Below, piece after piece: positions 43,386-51,901 of a DNA stretch of 64,000 nucleotides. The stretch spans positions 28,860 to 92,859 of the forward strand of contig VSOC01000002.1 of assembly GCA_009774615.1 (NCBI GenBank), in the 5' to 3' direction. The stretch comes from Lachnospiraceae bacterium (GTDB taxonomy: Bacteria > Bacillota > Clostridia > Lachnospirales > Lachnospiraceae). Under the pieces are notes generated by a model. That model was not told the origin of the DNA. It ran no database searches and saw only the letters and a program-made list of their open reading frames with translations. How positions within the stretch are numbered: the stretch's first letter is position 1; each line of letters begins with the position of its first letter. The translations under genes and the position numbers were made by a program.

Positions 43386-44267
43386 CTAATACAAAAACTC
43401 TAAAAACGTCTTCAGTGCCATAGAGTGGTTAATCGGGCGGAAGGCAAAGCCGATGGTTCTCTTGGGGATGGGAACTTCCATGGGGATTTCCACCAGGCGT
43501 CCGGATTCCAGTTCTTTCTGCACCAGTTCTTTAATCACACAGGCAGCACCCAGGCCGATTTTTACAAATTCTATCAGCAGATCCATGGTGGTAACCTCCA
43601 GGATCTGCTTTGGTTCGATATGGGTTTCCTTTAAATATTCGTCCACATGGTGGCGGGTCATATTGTTCTGGTCTAAAAGCATGATATTTCCGCAGACAAA
43701 TAAATCCGCGCCCGCTCCCTCCCTCTGGTAAAGATGGTGGAGGTACTGGCGGGTGGAAACAAAGATATCGCGGATATCCATGACCGGGATAAAGGAGAGG
43801 TCCGAGCGCAGGGAAGGTTCGGCAATCAGTCCCACATCCAGGGTGTGCTGTTCGAGCATGGTGATGGTTTTTGCCGTGGCCTGGCTTTCGATCATAATTT
43901 TTATATGGGGATACTGTTCAATAAAGTTCTTTAAATAAGGAAGAAGAATATATTTGCACAGCGTATTGCTCACCCCGATCCGAAGCTGGCCGATATTTAA
44001 TTCTTTAATCCGCTTTAATTCCTGCTCCCCCTGATCTAAAACCTGGAAGGCTTCCTGGGTGTGTTTAAATAAGAGTTCACCTTCCGGCGTGAGCTGTACG
44101 CCCCGGGAACTTCGGGTAAATAAGGTGACTTGTAAACTGTCCTCAAGCTTGCTGATGGCCTTGCTGATGGCGGGCTGGCTGATATAGAGCTCTTTTGCCG
44201 CCTTGGAAATATTCCCTGCCTTGGCAACTTCGTAAAAAATTTTATACTGGGAGAGATTTTGGTCCAT
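43386..44267 (-). CDS. LysR-family regulator divergent from leuCD
   Basis: A 293-residue LysR-type protein. The DNA-binding domain shows ISKAAKELYISQPAISKAIS (about 19-38), with an effector domain starting near LRIGVSNTLCKYILLPYL. The start at 44267 reads outward from leuC, with 239 bp between the two starts. Divergent LysR genes usually control the neighbour, so this is a likely regulator of leuCD. The TAGCA-N7-TGCTA motif near the leuC promoter is the candidate site. The co-inducer could be 2-isopropylmalate by analogy with LeuO-like and other leu regulators; that is inference. Confidence 0.9.
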   Translation of the reverse strand: MDQNLSQYKIFYEVAKAGNISKAAKELYISQPAISKAISKLEDSLQVTLFTRSSRGVQLTPEGELLFKHTQEAFQVLDQGEQELKRIKELNIGQLRIGVSNTLCKYILLPYLKNFIEQYPHIKIMIESQATAKTITMLEQHTLDVGLIAEPSLRSDLSFIPVMDIRDIFVSTRQYLHHLYQREGAGADLFVCGNIMLLDQNNMTRHHVDEYLKETHIEPKQILEVTTMDLLIEFVKIGLGAACVIKELVQKELESGRLVEIPMEVPIPKRTIGFAFRPINHSMALKTFLEFLY

Positions 44268-44331
44268 GGATGCCTCCTCTTTGGGGTAGGGTAAGTGCTG
44301 CGGTAAATATGGGTGAATGGCAGTTGATAGA

Positions 44332-44370
44332 GTTACTCTTCACGCAGGTCTGCACACCCGTCGCTGTGAA
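44332..44370. repeat. Dispersed palindromic element, degenerate copy 5
   Basis: GTTACTCTTCAC then AGGTCTGCACAC resembles the reverse complement of the right end of the element at 24410 (GTTACTGTTTACATAGGTCT...). On the minus strand it lies 65 bp upstream of the LysR start. Confidence 0.55.
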
Positions 44371-44425
44371 TCGCTGTCCTATAACTATATTTCATGGATT
44401 ATATTCTTATTATGTATTTTTATTA

Positions 44426-44442
44426 TAGCAGAATTTATGCTA
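44426..44442 (+). promoter_or_regulatory. LysR-type operator overlapping the leuC promoter
   Basis: TAGCA-N7-TGCTA is a perfect interrupted palindrome of the T-N11-A type used by LysR proteins. It abuts a possible -10 (TAAAAT, 44441-44446), about 65 bp before leuC. Confidence 0.6.
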
Positions 44443-44506
44443 AAATGTAAAGCGTGGAACAGAAATTTCAGAAAAATGATAATGGAAATTAAAGGAGGAT
44501 AAATTT

Positions 44507-45766
44507 ATGGGAATGACAATGACCCAGAAAATTCTGGCAGCCCATGCGGGGCTTTCGGAAGTAAAGGCGGGGCAGTTAATTGAAGCGAACCTGGATTTGG
44601 TTCTTGGAAATGATATTACCTCTCCGGTAGCGATTAACGAGATGAAAAAGATGGATAACCAAACCGTATTTGATAAGGATAAAATCGCCCTGGTTATGGA
44701 CCATTTTATTCCGAATAAAGATATCAAGTCCGCCGAAAACTGTAAGTGCTGCCGGGATTTTGCAGGCGAGCACCGGATTACCAACTATTTTGACGTAGGG
44801 GAGATGGGAATTGAACATGCCCTTCTGCCGGAAAAAGGGTTGGTGGTTGCCGGGGATGCCGTGATTGGTGCGGATTCTCACACCTGTACCTACGGTGCCC
44901 TGGGCGCGTTTTCGACCGGCGTGGGCAGCACGGATATGGCGGCTGGAATGGTTACGGGAAAAGCCTGGTTTAAGGTTCCCTCCGCTATACGCTTTGAACT
45001 GGTGGGAAAGCCGGGCAAGTGGATTAGCGGCAAGGATGTGATTCTGCATATTATCGGGATGATTGGCGTGGACGGCGCGTTATACCAGTCGATGGAATTT
45101 ACGGGCGAAGGAATTCAGTACCTGACCATGGACGACCGCTTTACCATCTGCAATATGGCGATTGAAGCCGGAGGAAAGAACGGGATTTTCCCGGTGGATG
45201 ACTTAGCCGCTGCCTATATGAAAGAACATTCCACGAAAGAATTTACGGTTTACCAGGCAGATGATGACGCTGAATATGAACAGACCTATACCATTGATTT
45301 ATCGCAGTTAAAGCCCACAGTATCCTTCCCGCATCTTCCGGAGAATACAAAAACCATTGACGAGGTAGGAGAAATTGCGATCGATCAGGTGGTTATCGGC
45401 TCCTGTACCAATGGACGCATGGACGATATGCGTGCGGCGGCGCAGGTAATGAAAGGGAGAAAGGTAGCCAAAGGCGTGCGCTGCATCGTTATTCCGGCAA
45501 CCCAGGCGATTTACTTACAGTCCATGCGGGAAGGGCTTCTGGAAACCTTTATTGAAGCCGGTGCCGTTGTCAGCACTCCGACCTGCGGGCCATGTCTGGG
45601 CGGTTACATGGGAATATTAGCTGCCGGGGAGCGCTGCATCTCGACAACGAACCGAAACTTTGTGGGACGTATGGGCCATGTGGACTCCGAGGTTTATCTG
45701 GCAAGCCCGGCCGTAGCCGCAGCCAGCGCCGTACTGGGCCGCATCGTCTGCCCATGCGAATTGTAG
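44507..45766 (+). CDS. leuC: 3-isopropylmalate dehydratase large subunit
   Basis: A 419-residue aconitase-superfamily subunit isomerising 2- to 3-isopropylmalate in leucine synthesis. Cluster cysteines are C300 ([10 protein letters not shown]), C360 and C363 ([10 protein letters not shown]). [23 protein letters not shown] is intact, quoted here by its ends. The length fits the archaeal/clostridial LeuC2 (homoaconitase-like) type rather than the longer E. coli form. ATG 44507 has AAAGGAGG. Its stop codon lies in the first unit of a tandem repeat that separates it from leuD. Confidence 0.96.
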   Translation: MGMTMTQKILAAHAGLSEVKAGQLIEANLDLVLGNDITSPVAINEMKKMDNQTVFDKDKIALVMDHFIPNKDIKSAENCKCCRDFAGEHRITNYFDVGEMGIEHALLPEKGLVVAGDAVIGADSHTCTYGALGAFSTGVGSTDMAAGMVTGKAWFKVPSAIRFELVGKPGKWISGKDVILHIIGMIGVDGALYQSMEFTGEGIQYLTMDDRFTICNMAIEAGGKNGIFPVDDLAAAYMKEHSTKEFTVYQADDDAEYEQTYTIDLSQLKPTVSFPHLPENTKTIDEVGEIAIDQVVIGSCTNGRMDDMRAAAQVMKGRKVAKGVRCIVIPATQAIYLQSMREGLLETFIEAGAVVSTPTCGPCLGGYMGILAAGERCISTTNRNFVGRMGHVDSEVYLASPAVAAASAVLGRIVCPCEL

Positions 45767-45840
45767 AACGGTTATCGTGAACGTATGTAGAACGGTTACG
45801 TGGACGCATGTAGAACGGTTACGTGGACGCATGTAGAAAG
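45762..45840 (+). repeat. 23-bp tandem repeat starting on the leuC stop codon
   Basis: Units start at 45762, 45786 and 45809 with a partial fourth at 45832; units 2 and 3 are identical (TGTAGAACGGTTACGTGGAC then GCA). The TAG of the first unit is the leuC stop. The array ends about 20 bp before the leuD ribosome binding site. Confidence 0.92.
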
Positions 45841-45873
45841 TATCGTTAAATCAGAATATAAGGAGAAATATTT

Positions 45874-46362
45874 ATGGAAGCAAAAGGTCATGTGTTTAAA
45901 TATGGAGATAATGTAGATACCGATGTTATCATCCCTGCCCGCTATCTGAACGCGACAAAGGGCGAGGAGCTGGCAAAGCACTGCATGGAGGATATTGACA
46001 AAGAATTCGTCCATAAGGTAGAAGCCGGGGATATTATTGTGGCAAATAAAAACTTTGGCTGCGGTTCTTCCCGCGAACACGCGCCGCTGGCGATTAAGTG
46101 CGCCGGAGTAAGCTGTGTGATTGCCGAAACCTTTGCCCGGATTTTTTACCGGAATGCGATTAATATCGGGCTTCCGATTATCGAATGTCCTGAAGCTGCC
46201 AAAGCAATCCAGGCAGGCGACGTCGTTAAGGTGGATTTTGACAGTGGAGTAATTACCGATGAAACCACAGGTCAGTCCTTCACCGGTCAGGCATTCCCGC
46301 CCTTTATGCAGGAAATTATTACTGCTGGAGGTCTGGTCAGCTATATTAATAAGAAGGCATAG
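45874..46362 (+). CDS. leuD: 3-isopropylmalate dehydratase small subunit
   Basis: A 162-residue swivel-domain partner of LeuC. It shows [14 protein letters not shown] near the N terminus and [16 protein letters not shown], which contacts the substrate. Short length again fits the LeuD2 type. ATG 45874 follows AAGGAG. It is 107 bp after leuC, most of that being tandem repeat. I see no strong terminator after it. Confidence 0.96.
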   Translation: MEAKGHVFKYGDNVDTDVIIPARYLNATKGEELAKHCMEDIDKEFVHKVEAGDIIVANKNFGCGSSREHAPLAIKCAGVSCVIAETFARIFYRNAINIGLPIIECPEAAKAIQAGDVVKVDFDSGVITDETTGQSFTGQAFPPFMQEIITAGGLVSYINKKA

Positions 46363-46429
46363 GAATCGGCCGAAGTAGTTGACATAAAATAAAATATTTT
46401 TTTTACATAAGCAATGAGATGAAAAAAAT

Positions 46430-46462
46430 GTAACAAAAACGTAACATTTATGTAACAATAAT
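46430..46462 (+). promoter_or_regulatory. Three 11-bp direct repeats, candidate OmpR/PhoB-type site
   Basis: GTAACA occurs at 46430, 46441 and 46452, exactly one helical turn apart, each followed by an A/T-rich pentamer. Direct repeats with 11-bp period are typical of OmpR/PhoB-family regulators. The site is about 120 bp upstream of the -35 of the cell wall hydrolase promoter. The rest of 46363-46700 is A+T-rich without other signals apart from that promoter. Confidence 0.5.
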
Positions 46463-46580
46463 TTGCAGCAGGACGTTTGTTTTTTTAAGAAAAAGCAGCC
46501 TTTGTTTGATCAATATTTCCAAAAACGAAAAAAATAAGGTTTTATCGAAACAAAAAAATGCCGAAAATAAAGCTGTGCTA

Positions 46581-46610
46581 TTGACCATTGAAAACCAAAT
46601 CCCATATAAT
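46581..46610 (+). promoter_or_regulatory. Promoter of the cell wall hydrolase gene
   Basis: TTGACC (46581-46586), 18-bp spacer, TATAAT (46605-46610). Confidence 0.78.
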
Positions 46611-46701
46611 GTGCCCGTTACCCGCTGAAATGTGCAGAAAGTGGGGGAATACCCATGAAAAGAAGCACAAAAGGATAGAAAAGAGGGGAATGAGGTAAAT
46701 T

Positions 46702-47469
46702 ATGTTAAAAAAATGGCATTGGATAACTAAAGCATCTGCCGGAGCCATCCTGGTTTTCGTGCTTGGATGTCTTCCGGCTGGTTTTACAAAAGCCAAACCA
46801 TATGTAACATCGGATGATGCAGAAGCAAAACGGTATGTAATATCGGATGATGCAGAAGACGGGCAGCATAGCCGGATTGACTTTGCAGAAACAGAACAGG
46901 ATGTACAAACGGAATTTGCAGCAGTTTATGCACAGCCAAAGATAAACTTGATGATACGGAGAACAAAGGAAGAGGAAAGTACGCAAAAAGAACAAATGCC
47001 GGAAATATTAGCAGAAACAGCGAAAGAAGAAGCAGACAGGCAGGAAACGAAGGAAAACAATAAGGAAGAAAAAAACACCGGACGGCCCAGTACTTTCTGC
47101 ACGGCAAAGGACTATCAGGTTCTGTTAAATATTGTCCAGGCAGAGGCGGGCGGCTGTAATGCCATAGGAAAGATTTTAGTAGCGAATGTCATCCTTAACC
47201 GGGTGAAAAGTGAACTCTTTCCGGATACCATTACCGACGTTGTCTATGAAAAATCACAGTTTTCCCCGGCAATGAACGGAACCATTGACCAGGTAAAAGT
47301 AAGCGACAGTACGGAAAAAAGTGTAATACGTGCCTTAAGCGGGGAAGATTATTCCCAGGGCGCTCTTTACTTTATGAACCGTCGTTCGTCCCAGTCGGGA
47401 AATACAAGCTGGTTTGATCGAAAGCTGACTTATCTGTTTCAGTATGAAGGTCATGAATTTTTTAAATAA
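46702..47469 (+). CDS. SleB-type cell wall hydrolase (Hydrolase_2 family)
   Basis: A 255-residue exported protein. A signal or anchor segment (about 8-30) precedes a charged Glu/Lys-rich linker (60-125) and a C-terminal SleB/CwlJ-like catalytic domain: NIVQAEAGGCNAIGKILVANVILNR contains the predicted catalytic Glu (quoted in part), then FSPAMNG and ALYFMNRR. An 11-12-residue internal duplication (AKPYVTSDDAE / AKRYVISDDAE) follows the signal. Family members are lytic enzymes of cortex or vegetative peptidoglycan; no germination genes are nearby, so a vegetative role is favoured. Confidence 0.88.
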   Translation: MLKKWHWITKASAGAILVFVLGCLPAGFTKAKPYVTSDDAEAKRYVISDDAEDGQHSRIDFAETEQDVQTEFAAVYAQPKINLMIRRTKEEESTQKEQMPEILAETAKEEADRQETKENNKEEKNTGRPSTFCTAKDYQVLLNIVQAEAGGCNAIGKILVANVILNRVKSELFPDTITDVVYEKSQFSPAMNGTIDQVKVSDSTEKSVIRALSGEDYSQGALYFMNRRSSQSGNTSWFDRKLTYLFQYEGHEFFK

Positions 47470-47555
47470 CCCTATAAACGAATCCAAAAAACCTGATGAA
47501 ATAACCCAGTGAAGTAACTCCAACCAGTGAACTAACGCTAATAAAGAATGACAAA

Positions 47556-47612
47556 TGTCACGCCCAAAGTGACACTTGACCTCTGGGAGAATATGCATTT
47601 TTCCCCTATAAT
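47556..47612 (+). promoter_or_regulatory. Inverted repeat and -10 box before the membrane protein/two-component unit
   Basis: TGTCAC (47556-47561), 7 bp, GTGACA (47569-47574) form a perfect inverted repeat. A TATAAT follows at 47607-47612, but no -35 lies at normal spacing. An activator bound at the palindrome could replace the -35 contact. Confidence 0.5.
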
Positions 47613-47672
47613 TATCGTAAGAAGAGAGAACGAAGAGTAATCAGTAAAACGATAAAGAAAGGGGATAAAAAG

Positions 47673-49409
47673 ATGAGTATATATTCTGTAGTTGTTATCT
47701 GGCTGCTTGCACCGTTGATTGAACTGGGTGTGATTGCCTGGCTTGCGTCGGAACGGGCTCATTATAAACGTCTTCTTGAAGAATCCGCAGGAAAAGGGGC
47801 GCAGAAAATACCTTCCGGGCAGAAAAATTTATATACATCTTATGGGAGCTGGCCGACGCAGATGCAGGATTCACCGCTTCAGGCACAGACGCAGGAAAGC
47901 CGGCCTCTGCCTTTACAGGTACAGACACAAAAGGCACAGGAACCGAAAGGAAAGCCCGAGCGTATGCCGAAGAAAGCCAATCTGGGAACGATTGCTTTAA
48001 TTCTGGGAATGATTTTTATTGTGCTGGCGGGAGTTATCTTTGCAACGACGACCTGGAAGATTATGGAAGACGGCAGTAAGGTGCTATTTATCTTTGCATC
48101 AGCGGTACTGTTTTTTGGGGCAAGCGGGATAGCGAAAAAGTGGTTTGGTATTCGTAAAACCAGCAATGCCTTTTATCTTCTGGGCAGTATTTTCCTGTTT
48201 TTATCGGTTGTGGCAGCCGCCTATTTTCAGGTGCTTGGAACGACGTTTGTCCTGATAGGGCAGAACCGCTGGAAGGTTTTATGGGTGGGAAGCCTTGTCA
48301 TGGAAGCAGCTTTTCTGGTGGGACTTAAAGGGTTTAAAGAAAAGATGTATGTGCAGGCAAGTCTTTGGGGCATGAGTGTTAGTATGCTGTTTCTGGCAAA
48401 GGCTCTGCAGATAAGCTGGGCAGATTTTGTTTCCCTGATGACCCTGTATGCCTTTATCCTTCTTTTGTTTGTCTTAAAAACGGGGAAGAAAAAATCGGCG
48501 GCTTCGGTATTTGCCCATCTTCATTTTTGGATATTTGGTGCAGCGACGATGCTTTGGAGTCTTCTTTCGATTAGCAGGTTTGCTTCTTTTAAGATGCTTG
48601 GTCTTATCGCTTTGGGTGCTGTGGCTGCTGGTATGCGTTGTCTTCGGCAGAGGGAGAAAAAAACGGTTTATGAGGTGTTCTACCTTATCTCGGTTGCCCA
48701 GTTCTGCCCCTATGCATCGATGTTTCTGGGCAATAAATTCCTTTCGGCAGAGCTTATTTCTATCATCCTTCTGGCTGTTCTTGCCCTGTGGGATGTCTGG
48801 AAAAAGGATGGACTGGAACTTGTGCTGCTGATGATGAGCGGGATTGCGCCATTGTATTTTTATCTGGAACAGGGAACGGATGTCTGGTGGTTTGTCTACA
48901 CGCTCTTTCTGGCCCTTTATCTGTTCCGTTACCGAAAGGATGGAAACTGGAGAAAACCGGCATTGTCGGCTTCGGCCTTCCTTTTCGTCCTGGCTTTCTG
49001 GGGGCAGTCCTTTATCGACTGGCCGGACTGGATAGCCCTGGAATGCAACCTTCTGCCTGCGGCTTTCTGGATCTGGGCCATGGGAGAAATCTGGGGAAAG
49101 GGCTGCGGCATCAGGCAGATGCAGAATATCGGCTACGCAGCCTGTCTGGGAATTCTGGTCTGGGATGCCTACAGCGGAGGAATGATTGTGGATGCACTGC
49201 TTGTCGAAGGGTGCTGCCTGGCGGTTTTTGTCTTCAACCAGATGAAAAAAAATGTCTGGTGGGTGAGGATTTCCGGATGTTTAATGCTTTTCATCGTCCT
49301 GCTGATGACCAAGGATTTCTGGATGAGTATTTCCTGGTGGATTTATCTTCTGGCTGTGGGGATTGGATTAATTCTTTTTGCCGCAGTGATTGAAAAGAAG
49401 AAACCGTAA
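47673..49409 (+). CDS. Polytopic membrane protein, DUF2157-like
   Basis: A 578-residue integral membrane protein. One N-terminal helix (about 5-25) is followed by a soluble Gln/Pro/Lys-rich linker (30-105, with QAQTQES/QVQTQKA repeats), then about 14 further helices to the C terminus. The start of the second block (TIALILGMIFIVLAGVIFATTTW) resembles DUF2157-type proteins. No catalytic motif is recognisable. It is 22 bp upstream of the sensor kinase and probably co-transcribed, so it may sense or act on the same cell-envelope signal. Confidence 0.7.
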   Translation: MSIYSVVVIWLLAPLIELGVIAWLASERAHYKRLLEESAGKGAQKIPSGQKNLYTSYGSWPTQMQDSPLQAQTQESRPLPLQVQTQKAQEPKGKPERMPKKANLGTIALILGMIFIVLAGVIFATTTWKIMEDGSKVLFIFASAVLFFGASGIAKKWFGIRKTSNAFYLLGSIFLFLSVVAAAYFQVLGTTFVLIGQNRWKVLWVGSLVMEAAFLVGLKGFKEKMYVQASLWGMSVSMLFLAKALQISWADFVSLMTLYAFILLLFVLKTGKKKSAASVFAHLHFWIFGAATMLWSLLSISRFASFKMLGLIALGAVAAGMRCLRQREKKTVYEVFYLISVAQFCPYASMFLGNKFLSAELISIILLAVLALWDVWKKDGLELVLLMMSGIAPLYFYLEQGTDVWWFVYTLFLALYLFRYRKDGNWRKPALSASAFLFVLAFWGQSFIDWPDWIALECNLLPAAFWIWAMGEIWGKGCGIRQMQNIGYAACLGILVWDAYSGGMIVDALLVEGCCLAVFVFNQMKKNVWWVRISGCLMLFIVLLMTKDFWMSISWWIYLLAVGIGLILFAAVIEKKKP

Positions 49410-49431
49410 AGTAATAGGGGGAATAGGTAAG

Positions 49432-51060
49432 ATGACAGCAGTTTTACTTCAGTTTGCTTATCTTTGGGCAATCGGGTTCTGCCTTTATACCTCGGGCTGG
49501 CTGATTTTGCGGGCAGACAGGAATCGGACAACGATGTCCCTGGCTGCCTGCCAGCTTTTAATTATTATCTGGTGTGTTCCGCAGCTTTTTCTTTCTCTTC
49601 CCATGAGCCGGGAGATAAAGTATCTTCTCTATGGGATTTCCTATCTTGGCATAAGCTTTATCGGTTCTTTCTGGCTTTTATTTTCCTTTTTTTACTGTCA
49701 GCGCCCGATAAGGCTTTGGTCAAAAATCCTGCTTTTTGGCGTATCCCTGACGGACTACGCCATGTTTTTAACTAATGAAGGACATCATTTTTTTTACCGG
49801 GTTTTTGCCGTAGATCATGTGGTTTACGGGCCGGTTTTTTATGTGCACATGCTTTTTACCTATGCCTGCGTTTTCTTGGGTATAGGTGTGGTGCTTGCGT
49901 GTTTTCGGAAAAAACAGGTGGCGGTGCTTCACATGCTGGTGATTATCCTGGCGGCGGCCATTCCTCTGGGATTTAATCTTTTGTATCTGTCCGGAGTAGT
50001 AAAAGCCGGATTTGATTTAACGCCGCCGGCTTTTGCTTTAAGCAGTTTTTTTATGCTGGTGGCTGTTTTTCGGTATGATTTTCTTGATATCCACGTCCTT
50101 GCTTTTGAACGCATTTTTTCAGCCATATCCGAAGGCGTGGTGGTGTATAATAAGCGGGGCATGATCACTTATTTAAATCCGGCCGCAAAAAACTGGCTCG
50201 GGGTTAAAAAAGGGGATGACGGGAGAACATTGTGCGAAGAACTTGAACGAATGGCGAAAGCGTGGAAAAGAGAAAATGAAGCTTTGCCGGGATTAGAAGA
50301 GGAAAAGGATCTGCTGGCCCTTCCTACAGGAGAGAAACTTCGCCTTAAGCACTATCCCCTTCGGAACAAACAGGGAGAGGAAACGGCGCAAATCCTGCTC
50401 CTGACCGATGTCGGGGAATATTTTGAACTGCTCAGACAGAACCGGGAACTGGCGGTTTCCGAACAGCGCCTGGCCATTGCCCAGGAGAGAAACCGGATTG
50501 CACAGGAAGTCCACGATACAACAGGCCACACACTGACGATGATTTCTTCTTTAGTGAAATTAAGCCGTATTGCCTGTGAAGACGGCAGCGGCGGCAGCAT
50601 AGAAGATTATTTAAATCAGGCCCAGGAACTGGCTTCCCAGGGAATTAAAGAACTTCGCTGTTCCATTAACCATCTGCGTCAGGGAAATGACCGGGAACTG
50701 GTGACGGAGGGTATTTTCCAGCTTACCCGGAGGATAAAAGAGATTGAAGTCGAAGTAGAACTCCAGGGAGAGGACGGCGAGAGATATTCCCATTTATCTT
50801 CCGTCATCTGCCGGTGTCTGCGGGAGGCGGTTACCAACTGTTTAAAATATGCCCGGGCAACACACATGGATGTTATCGTGAAATTTGGAAAGAATGATTT
50901 AAGTCTGTATGTTTTTGACAATGGACAGGGCTGCGCACGGATTGAAGAGCACAATGGTATCCGGGGAATTCGGGAACGAGTGGAAAAGGCCGGGGGGCAG
51001 GTGCGCTTTATTTCCGCAGAAGGCGAGGGATTTCAGATGGTGATCCAGCTTCCCCTGTAA
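49432..51060 (+). CDS. Sensor histidine kinase with 7TM N-terminus, NarL/DesK type
   Basis: A 542-residue membrane kinase. Seven predicted transmembrane helices (about 1-225, histidine-kinase 7TM type) lead to a PAS-like domain (about 230-345; ISEGVVVYNKRGMITYLNPAA). The HisKA_3 dimerisation domain has RIAQEVHDTTGHTL with phospho-acceptor H361, and the HATPase has LREAVTNCLKYA and DNGQG with GIRGIRERV. It pairs with the LuxR-type regulator 20 bp downstream. Ligand unknown; a small hydrophobic or envelope signal is plausible for this sensor class. Confidence 0.92.
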   Translation: MTAVLLQFAYLWAIGFCLYTSGWLILRADRNRTTMSLAACQLLIIIWCVPQLFLSLPMSREIKYLLYGISYLGISFIGSFWLLFSFFYCQRPIRLWSKILLFGVSLTDYAMFLTNEGHHFFYRVFAVDHVVYGPVFYVHMLFTYACVFLGIGVVLACFRKKQVAVLHMLVIILAAAIPLGFNLLYLSGVVKAGFDLTPPAFALSSFFMLVAVFRYDFLDIHVLAFERIFSAISEGVVVYNKRGMITYLNPAAKNWLGVKKGDDGRTLCEELERMAKAWKRENEALPGLEEEKDLLALPTGEKLRLKHYPLRNKQGEETAQILLLTDVGEYFELLRQNRELAVSEQRLAIAQERNRIAQEVHDTTGHTLTMISSLVKLSRIACEDGSGGSIEDYLNQAQELASQGIKELRCSINHLRQGNDRELVTEGIFQLTRRIKEIEVEVELQGEDGERYSHLSSVICRCLREAVTNCLKYARATHMDVIVKFGKNDLSLYVFDNGQGCARIEEHNGIRGIRERVEKAGGQVRFISAEGEGFQMVIQLPL

Positions 51061-51080
51061 GTTTAGTGGAGGAAAAACGG

Positions 51081-51737
51081 ATGATTCGTGTAGTAATTGC
51101 TGATGATATTCAGATTCTGCGCCAGGGACTGAAGGCGATTTTAAGTCAGGATAAGGAAATCGAGGTGACGGGTCTGGCTTCGGACGGAAAAGAGGCATTT
51201 GAACTCTGTAAACGGCAGCATCCGGACGTGGTTCTCATGGATATGCGTATGCCGGAGTACGACGGAAGCTGGGGAATTTCGGCGATAAAAAAGCATTTCC
51301 CGCAGATTCGTGTTATGGTACTTACCACCTTTGACGATCAGGAAACCGTGGACGCCGCGATTCATAGCGGGGCAGACGGCTATATTTTAAAGGAAATGGA
51401 AGACGAGAAGCTTATCCGGGCCGTAAAAACGGTTTACGGGGGAATCCGGGTCTTTGGGGACAGTGTTTTTGAGGGAATCCGCCAGAAGCTGGACGGATAT
51501 AAGGGAGGGAGAAAAGACAGAGGAGGAGCGCCGCTTCCTGAACTGACATCCAGGGAAAAGGATATTATGCGCTGTGTGGCGGAGGGGATGGATAACCGGG
51601 AAATTGCCGCAAAACTGTTTCTTGCCGAGGGAACGGTGCGCAATAATCTTTCACGTCTTCTGGATAAATTAAATCTAAAAGATCGGACACAGCTTGCGGT
51701 ATTTGCCGTAAAAAACCATCTGGATGAGGCGTTTTAG
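51081..51737 (+). CDS. NarL/LuxR-family response regulator
   Basis: A 218-residue regulator. The receiver has the acidic pair in IADD, phospho-acceptor D54 in VVLMDMRMP and Lys in GYILKEM. A Gly/Arg-rich linker precedes the LuxR helix-turn-helix (LTSREKDIMRCVAEGMDNREIA). Start ATG 51081 has GGAGG 8 bp upstream; GTG 51066 overlaps that site. It is the cognate partner of the kinase before it. The TAG stop lies in a 13-14-bp tandem duplication. Confidence 0.95.
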   Translation: MIRVVIADDIQILRQGLKAILSQDKEIEVTGLASDGKEAFELCKRQHPDVVLMDMRMPEYDGSWGISAIKKHFPQIRVMVLTTFDDQETVDAAIHSGADGYILKEMEDEKLIRAVKTVYGGIRVFGDSVFEGIRQKLDGYKGGRKDRGGAPLPELTSREKDIMRCVAEGMDNREIAAKLFLAEGTVRNNLSRLLDKLNLKDRTQLAVFAVKNHLDEAF

Positions 51738-51757
51738 GGTAAAAGTTTAGGGTAAAA
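51731..51757 (+). repeat. 13-14-bp tandem duplication over the response-regulator stop codon
   Basis: GTTTTAGGGTAAAA (51731-51744) and GTTTAGGGTAAAA (51745-51757). The first copy contains the TAG stop. Confidence 0.8.
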
Positions 51758-51770
51758 GTTAAAAATAATA

Positions 51771-51799
51771 AAGACAGAATGCAAAAAACATGGTATGAT
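51771..51799 (+). promoter_or_regulatory. Candidate promoter of the D,D-carboxypeptidase gene
   Basis: AAGACA (51771-51776), 17-bp spacer, TATGAT (51794-51799). The leader of about 95 nt contains the palindromic element at 51813. Confidence 0.55.
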
Positions 51800-51812
51800 G
51801 GGTGTACAAAGC

Positions 51813-51832
51813 GTTGCTGTGTGAACAGTAAC
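51813..51832. repeat. Dispersed palindromic element, minimal copy 6
   Basis: GTTGCTGT-GTGA-ACAGTAAC: a complete 8-bp stem (one G-U) with a GNRA-type tetraloop. Relative to the 26-bp unit it lacks 6 bp from the loop. It ends 69 bp before the carboxypeptidase start. Confidence 0.78.
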
Positions 51833-51901
51833 GACAAAGGCGGGCATAAAAATTTTTCTTTGCGCCTGTCTTCAAGAACAATAGATAGGATGTTGAAACC
51901 C

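Noticed and set aside
43425..43938. Plus-strand open frames inside the LysR gene
   Set aside because: They mirror the coding strand of a clear LysR protein and lack ribosome binding sites.
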